A stretch of DNA of 64,000 nt from Brachybacterium endophyticum (GTDB lineage Bacteria; Actinomycetota; Actinomycetes; Actinomycetales; Dermabacteraceae), in the NCBI RefSeq assembly GCF_003130585.1, contig NZ_QFKX01000005.1, positions 186,001 to 250,000 of the forward strand. Direction: 5' to 3'. Shown in pieces: positions 61,594-64,000 of the stretch (position 1 is its first letter; the number at the start of each line of letters is the position of its first letter). The notes beneath the pieces were generated by a model. It saw nothing but the letters and a program-made list of their open reading frames with translations. It was not told where the DNA came from and did no database searches. Position numbers and translations under genes: made by a program.

Positions 61594-62916
61594 CTACGGC
61601 TTCGTCGCGGCCGGCGCCGTGCTGCGTCCCTCCGGCTCGCGCACCAGGAACTTCTCGATCGGGGGAGAGGTCACCCAGGAGAGCGCACGCACGACGGGGC
61701 CGCGCGAGAGGAGCACCACCAGGGCGAGCGCCATCGCCACCGCGATCACCGTCTGCCAGTCCTTCGTGACCGCGTCCGACCACTCGAGGTTCCTCGGGAT
61801 CTGCAGCAGAGCCGCGTGGGCCAGGTAGATGGTCAGGGACTGCACGCCGATCTCGGTGTACCAGTGGTGGCGCCGCGGGGAGACCATCACCACGGCGAGG
61901 GAGAGCACCGTCCCGCAGATCAGCACCATGATCCGGGTGACGACCCCGTACCAGGCGGCCACGTCCATGTCGGCGTAGCTGCGGGAGAGGGTGAAGATGT
62001 CGGTGCTGAACATCCCGTGGGTGAGGACGGCGACGAGGAAGGCGCCCACCAGGGCGACCGCTCCGATCGCGCGCGCACCGGGCAGGTCGCGCAGCTTGCG
62101 CAGGTGCTCGGGGGTGGCGACGAAGCCGAGCACGAAGAACGGCAGGAAGCTGAGCACGCGGGCCCAGGTGAGCTCCGTCCCGACCTGCGAGTCCAGCGGG
62201 GCGATCACCGAGATGGCGACGGCGAACACGAGGGGGTAGCGCAGCACGCGCAGCACGGGCGTGAACAGCCGCCAGAAGACCAGCGCGAGCAGGAACCACA
62301 TCGTCCACGACGGGTCCCACAGGCTGATCGAGATCGGCTTGCCGTCGATCACGTTGTTCTCGACGGTGTGGATGACCTGGAAGATCAGGTAGGGGATGAG
62401 CATGCTCGTGAGCAGGCGGGCGACCTGGCGCGGCTCACTGCGGTAGGAGCGCGAGAGGAACCCGGTGATGACCACGAACGCCGGCATGTGGAAGGAGTAG
62501 ATCCACGTGTAGACGATCTCCGCGAGCGGGGTGTGGATCTGCTCGAGCGTGTGGCCGACCACCACGAGCGCGATCAGGATCGCGCGGGCGTTGTCGAGCA
62601 GCGGGTCGCGGGCCTTCTTCTTCGGAGCGGGCGATGCGGCCTCCGGCCCCTGGGGCGACGCTGCCGGTTCCGGCGGGGGTGTCGGCGCCGCCTGGCCGGA
62701 CGTGGGAGCCGCCTGCTGGGAGGACGCCGACGCCGCGGCCGGTGCGCTGCTCGTGCTGCGCCGCTCCACGGCGGGCCCCTCCGAGCGGTGGGAGCGCGGG
62801 GCTCGCCGCGGCCGGGTGACCGAGGAACGCTGCGGGACGGGCCGCTGAGCGGCGCCCGCACCTCCTGGCTGATCCTGCTCGGAGGACCCTGGGGGTGGAT
62901 CCGTCTGTCCGGACAT
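61594..62916 (-). CDS. Membrane acyltransferase (Acyltransferase_3, fucose 4-O-acetylase-like)
   Basis: A 440-residue protein. Residues 1-105 are disordered (Pro, Ala, Ser, Gln) with a basic end (PKKKARD). Then LLDNARAILIALVVVGHTLEQ opens the acyltransferase-3 fold with its conserved His, followed by about ten membrane helices. Such enzymes O-acetylate cell-surface sugars or lipids. AGAAGGA lies before the ATG at 62916. It is convergent with the UGPase, which supplies UDP-sugars, but a functional link is only suggested by position. Confidence 0.88.
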   Translation of the reverse strand: MSGQTDPPPGSSEQDQPGGAGAAQRPVPQRSSVTRPRRAPRSHRSEGPAVERRSTSSAPAAASASSQQAAPTSGQAAPTPPPEPAASPQGPEAASPAPKKKARDPLLDNARAILIALVVVGHTLEQIHTPLAEIVYTWIYSFHMPAFVVITGFLSRSYRSEPRQVARLLTSMLIPYLIFQVIHTVENNVIDGKPISISLWDPSWTMWFLLALVFWRLFTPVLRVLRYPLVFAVAISVIAPLDSQVGTELTWARVLSFLPFFVLGFVATPEHLRKLRDLPGARAIGAVALVGAFLVAVLTHGMFSTDIFTLSRSYADMDVAAWYGVVTRIMVLICGTVLSLAVVMVSPRRHHWYTEIGVQSLTIYLAHAALLQIPRNLEWSDAVTKDWQTVIAVAMALALVVLLSRGPVVRALSWVTSPPIEKFLVREPEGRSTAPAATKP

Positions 62917-62967
62917 GGCCGTCCTTCTGCTCGGGGGGCTGCATGGACGGGCCGATGCTAGGACTCG

Positions 62968-63000
62968 GTGGCGGCGCGGCCCAAACCGCCGCGCCGCCAC
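62968..63000 (-). terminator. Terminator after putA
   Basis: GTGGCGGCGCGGC (62968-62980) and GCCGCGCCGCCAC (62988-63000) form a perfect 13-bp stem with a 7-nt loop, 6 bp after the putA stop on the minus strand. Confidence 0.7.
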
Positions 63001-63006
63001 GTGGGA

Positions 63007-64000
63007 TCAGTCGCGTCCGCGCTCGTAGCCGCGGCCGCCCGTGACGTCGAGCCGCTCGGGCAGGATGTTGCCGTAGCGGTGGTCGGTCGCGCTGATCGCC
63101 TGCTCGTGCAGGAAGCTCAGCAGCTCGATGCGACCGCTGGCCGTGACGGCTCCCCGGAACAGCGCCACCTCGACGCGCCGCGAGATCGCCTCCAGCAGCG
63201 CCTCGTCGGCCGTGCCGACGAGCCGGATCCGCGTGCGCTCGAGGGTCTCGACCCGCTCGGCGAAGTCCTCGGCGGACTCGACGCGGACCTCGACGCCGGA
63301 GCCGGCATCGGCCGAGGCGATCTCGCGCAGTGCCTCCTCGGCCACGGAGACCTCGATGTCCGCGCCGACGGTGCGGGCGGCGTGCAGCACGCGGCGCAGC
63401 TCGACGGCGCGGGAACCCTCGGCGGCGCGGACCACGGTCGGGATCTGCACGTACCGCAGCACGTTGATCTCGCCGTGCAGGTCCTGGGGATCCCGGGCCA
63501 CGAAGGTGCTCGCCCAGTGCGCACGGTCCGAGGTCCGCGCGGTGGTCAGCCACGCCTCCTCGTCACGGATCGTGCCGTCGGGCGCGCGGCGGCCGACGAC
63601 GTCCGAGGCGTCCATCAGGTGCACGAGGTAGTTCGGGCCGCCGGCCTTCGAGGTCTCGCCGATCGCGGAGCGCTTCCAGCCGCCGAACGCCTGGCGCTCG
63701 ACGATGGCGCCGGTGATCCCGCGGTTGACGTACAGGTTCCCGGCCTCGACGTGCTGGGTCCACCAGGCGATCTCCCCGTCGTGCAGGGAGTGCAGGCCGG
63801 CGGTGAGCCCGTAGGCCGTGCCGTTCTGGATCGCGGTCGCCTCCTCGAGGGTGTCCGCGTTGACGATGCCCAGGATCGGTCCGAAGTACTCGGTGAGGTG
63901 GTACTCCGAGCCCTCCTTCACACCCTCGCGCACACCGGGGCTCCACAGCAGGCCGCTGTCGTCGAGCATCTGCGGCTGGGCGAGCCAGCGCTCCCCGTCG
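63007..64000 (-). CDS. putA: Proline dehydrogenase/P5C dehydrogenase PutA, C-terminal part
   Basis: The frame is open from the right edge of the window to the stop at 63007, giving 331 residues. TEYFGPILGIVNADTLEEATAIQNGTAYGLTAGLHSLH and VEAGNLYVNRGITGAIVERQAFGGWKRSAIG are the C-terminal half of the aldehyde dehydrogenase domain of bifunctional PutA. About 180 further residues form the PutA tail domain. It oxidises proline to glutamate, the reverse of the proB-proA pathway found 22 kb away. The catalytic Cys and the proline dehydrogenase part lie outside. Confidence 0.9.
   Translation of the reverse strand, partial: DGERWLAQPQMLDDSGLLWSPGVREGVKEGSEYHLTEYFGPILGIVNADTLEEATAIQNGTAYGLTAGLHSLHDGEIAWWTQHVEAGNLYVNRGITGAIVERQAFGGWKRSAIGETSKAGGPNYLVHLMDASDVVGRRAPDGTIRDEEAWLTTARTSDRAHWASTFVARDPQDLHGEINVLRYVQIPTVVRAAEGSRAVELRRVLHAARTVGADIEVSVAEEALREIASADAGSGVEVRVESAEDFAERVETLERTRIRLVGTADEALLEAISRRVEVALFRGAVTASGRIELLSFLHEQAISATDHRYGNILPERLDVTGGRGYERGRD

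Overview
The window is a gene-dense, very GC-rich stretch of chromosome, with coding sequences that strongly prefer G or C in the third codon position. Many genes start with GTG, and ATGA or GTGA overlaps between neighbours are common. Gene content (eukaryotic-type UGPase, MoeZ-type sulfurtransferase, RNase E with a long acidic/basic disordered N-terminus, yceD-rnc-mutM and rplU-rpmA-obgE-proB orders, recG-rsmD) points to an actinobacterium of the Micrococcales. I think of Brachybacterium or a relative, but this is inference from gene order and cannot be proved from the sequence alone. No insertion sequences, prophage genes, rRNA genes or CRISPR arrays were seen. One tRNA gene (Ala, GGC) is present.

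Layout. 1-6.8 kb: 3' end of a flavin monooxygenase, HAD hydrolase, rpmB, recG-rsmD, a GNAT acetyltransferase, a VOC protein and an AraC-type regulator. 6.8-16.6 kb: a nearly complete molybdenum/molybdopterin locus in three transcription units: mop(HTH-TOBE)-modABC-fdhD leftward, moeZ-moeA-moaC-DUF6457-moaD rightward from the same 92-bp divergent promoter region, and mog-moaE-moaA leftward, facing them. 16.8-18.7 kb: a ClpP protease pair, one member with an intact Ser-His-Asp triad and one with Ser and Asp replaced, facing a ClgR/PopR-like activator. 18.8-24.2 kb: MmyB-like regulator with divergent SDR, GNAT, coaD, yceD-rnc-mutM. 24.2-33.4 kb: DUF4396 membrane protein, NarL-type response regulator, and a cydA-cydB-cydD-cydC-histidine kinase operon whose last gene faces the response-regulator gene.

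33.4-45.7 kb: rne, rplU-rpmA, obgE-proB, rbsK (opposite strand), proA, then the nadD-rsfS-phosphatase operon and tRNA-Ala. 45.8-54.3 kb: UvrA-like ABC ATPase, cystathionine beta-synthase-type enzyme without CBS domains, DUF6314 and a membrane protein, DHA2-family MFS exporter, HAD hydrolase, siderophore-interacting protein. 54.3-64 kb: Tag glycosylase with altered zinc ligands, a Cys/Met-metabolism PLP enzyme, a zinc-ribbon protein, a phytoene-desaturase-like flavoprotein, metG, UGPase, a membrane acyltransferase, and the C-terminal part of PutA.

Recurring signals. At least fifteen genes have a TANNNT-type -10 element ending 6-8 bp before the start codon with no usual ribosome-binding site, which predicts widespread leaderless transcription. 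The most interesting regulatory loci are a paired operator between the two divergent molybdenum operons, palindromes with related arms near clgR/popR and the ClpP pair, two palindromes covering the cydA promoter, and a terminator hairpin that shares bases with the -35 box of the rplU promoter.
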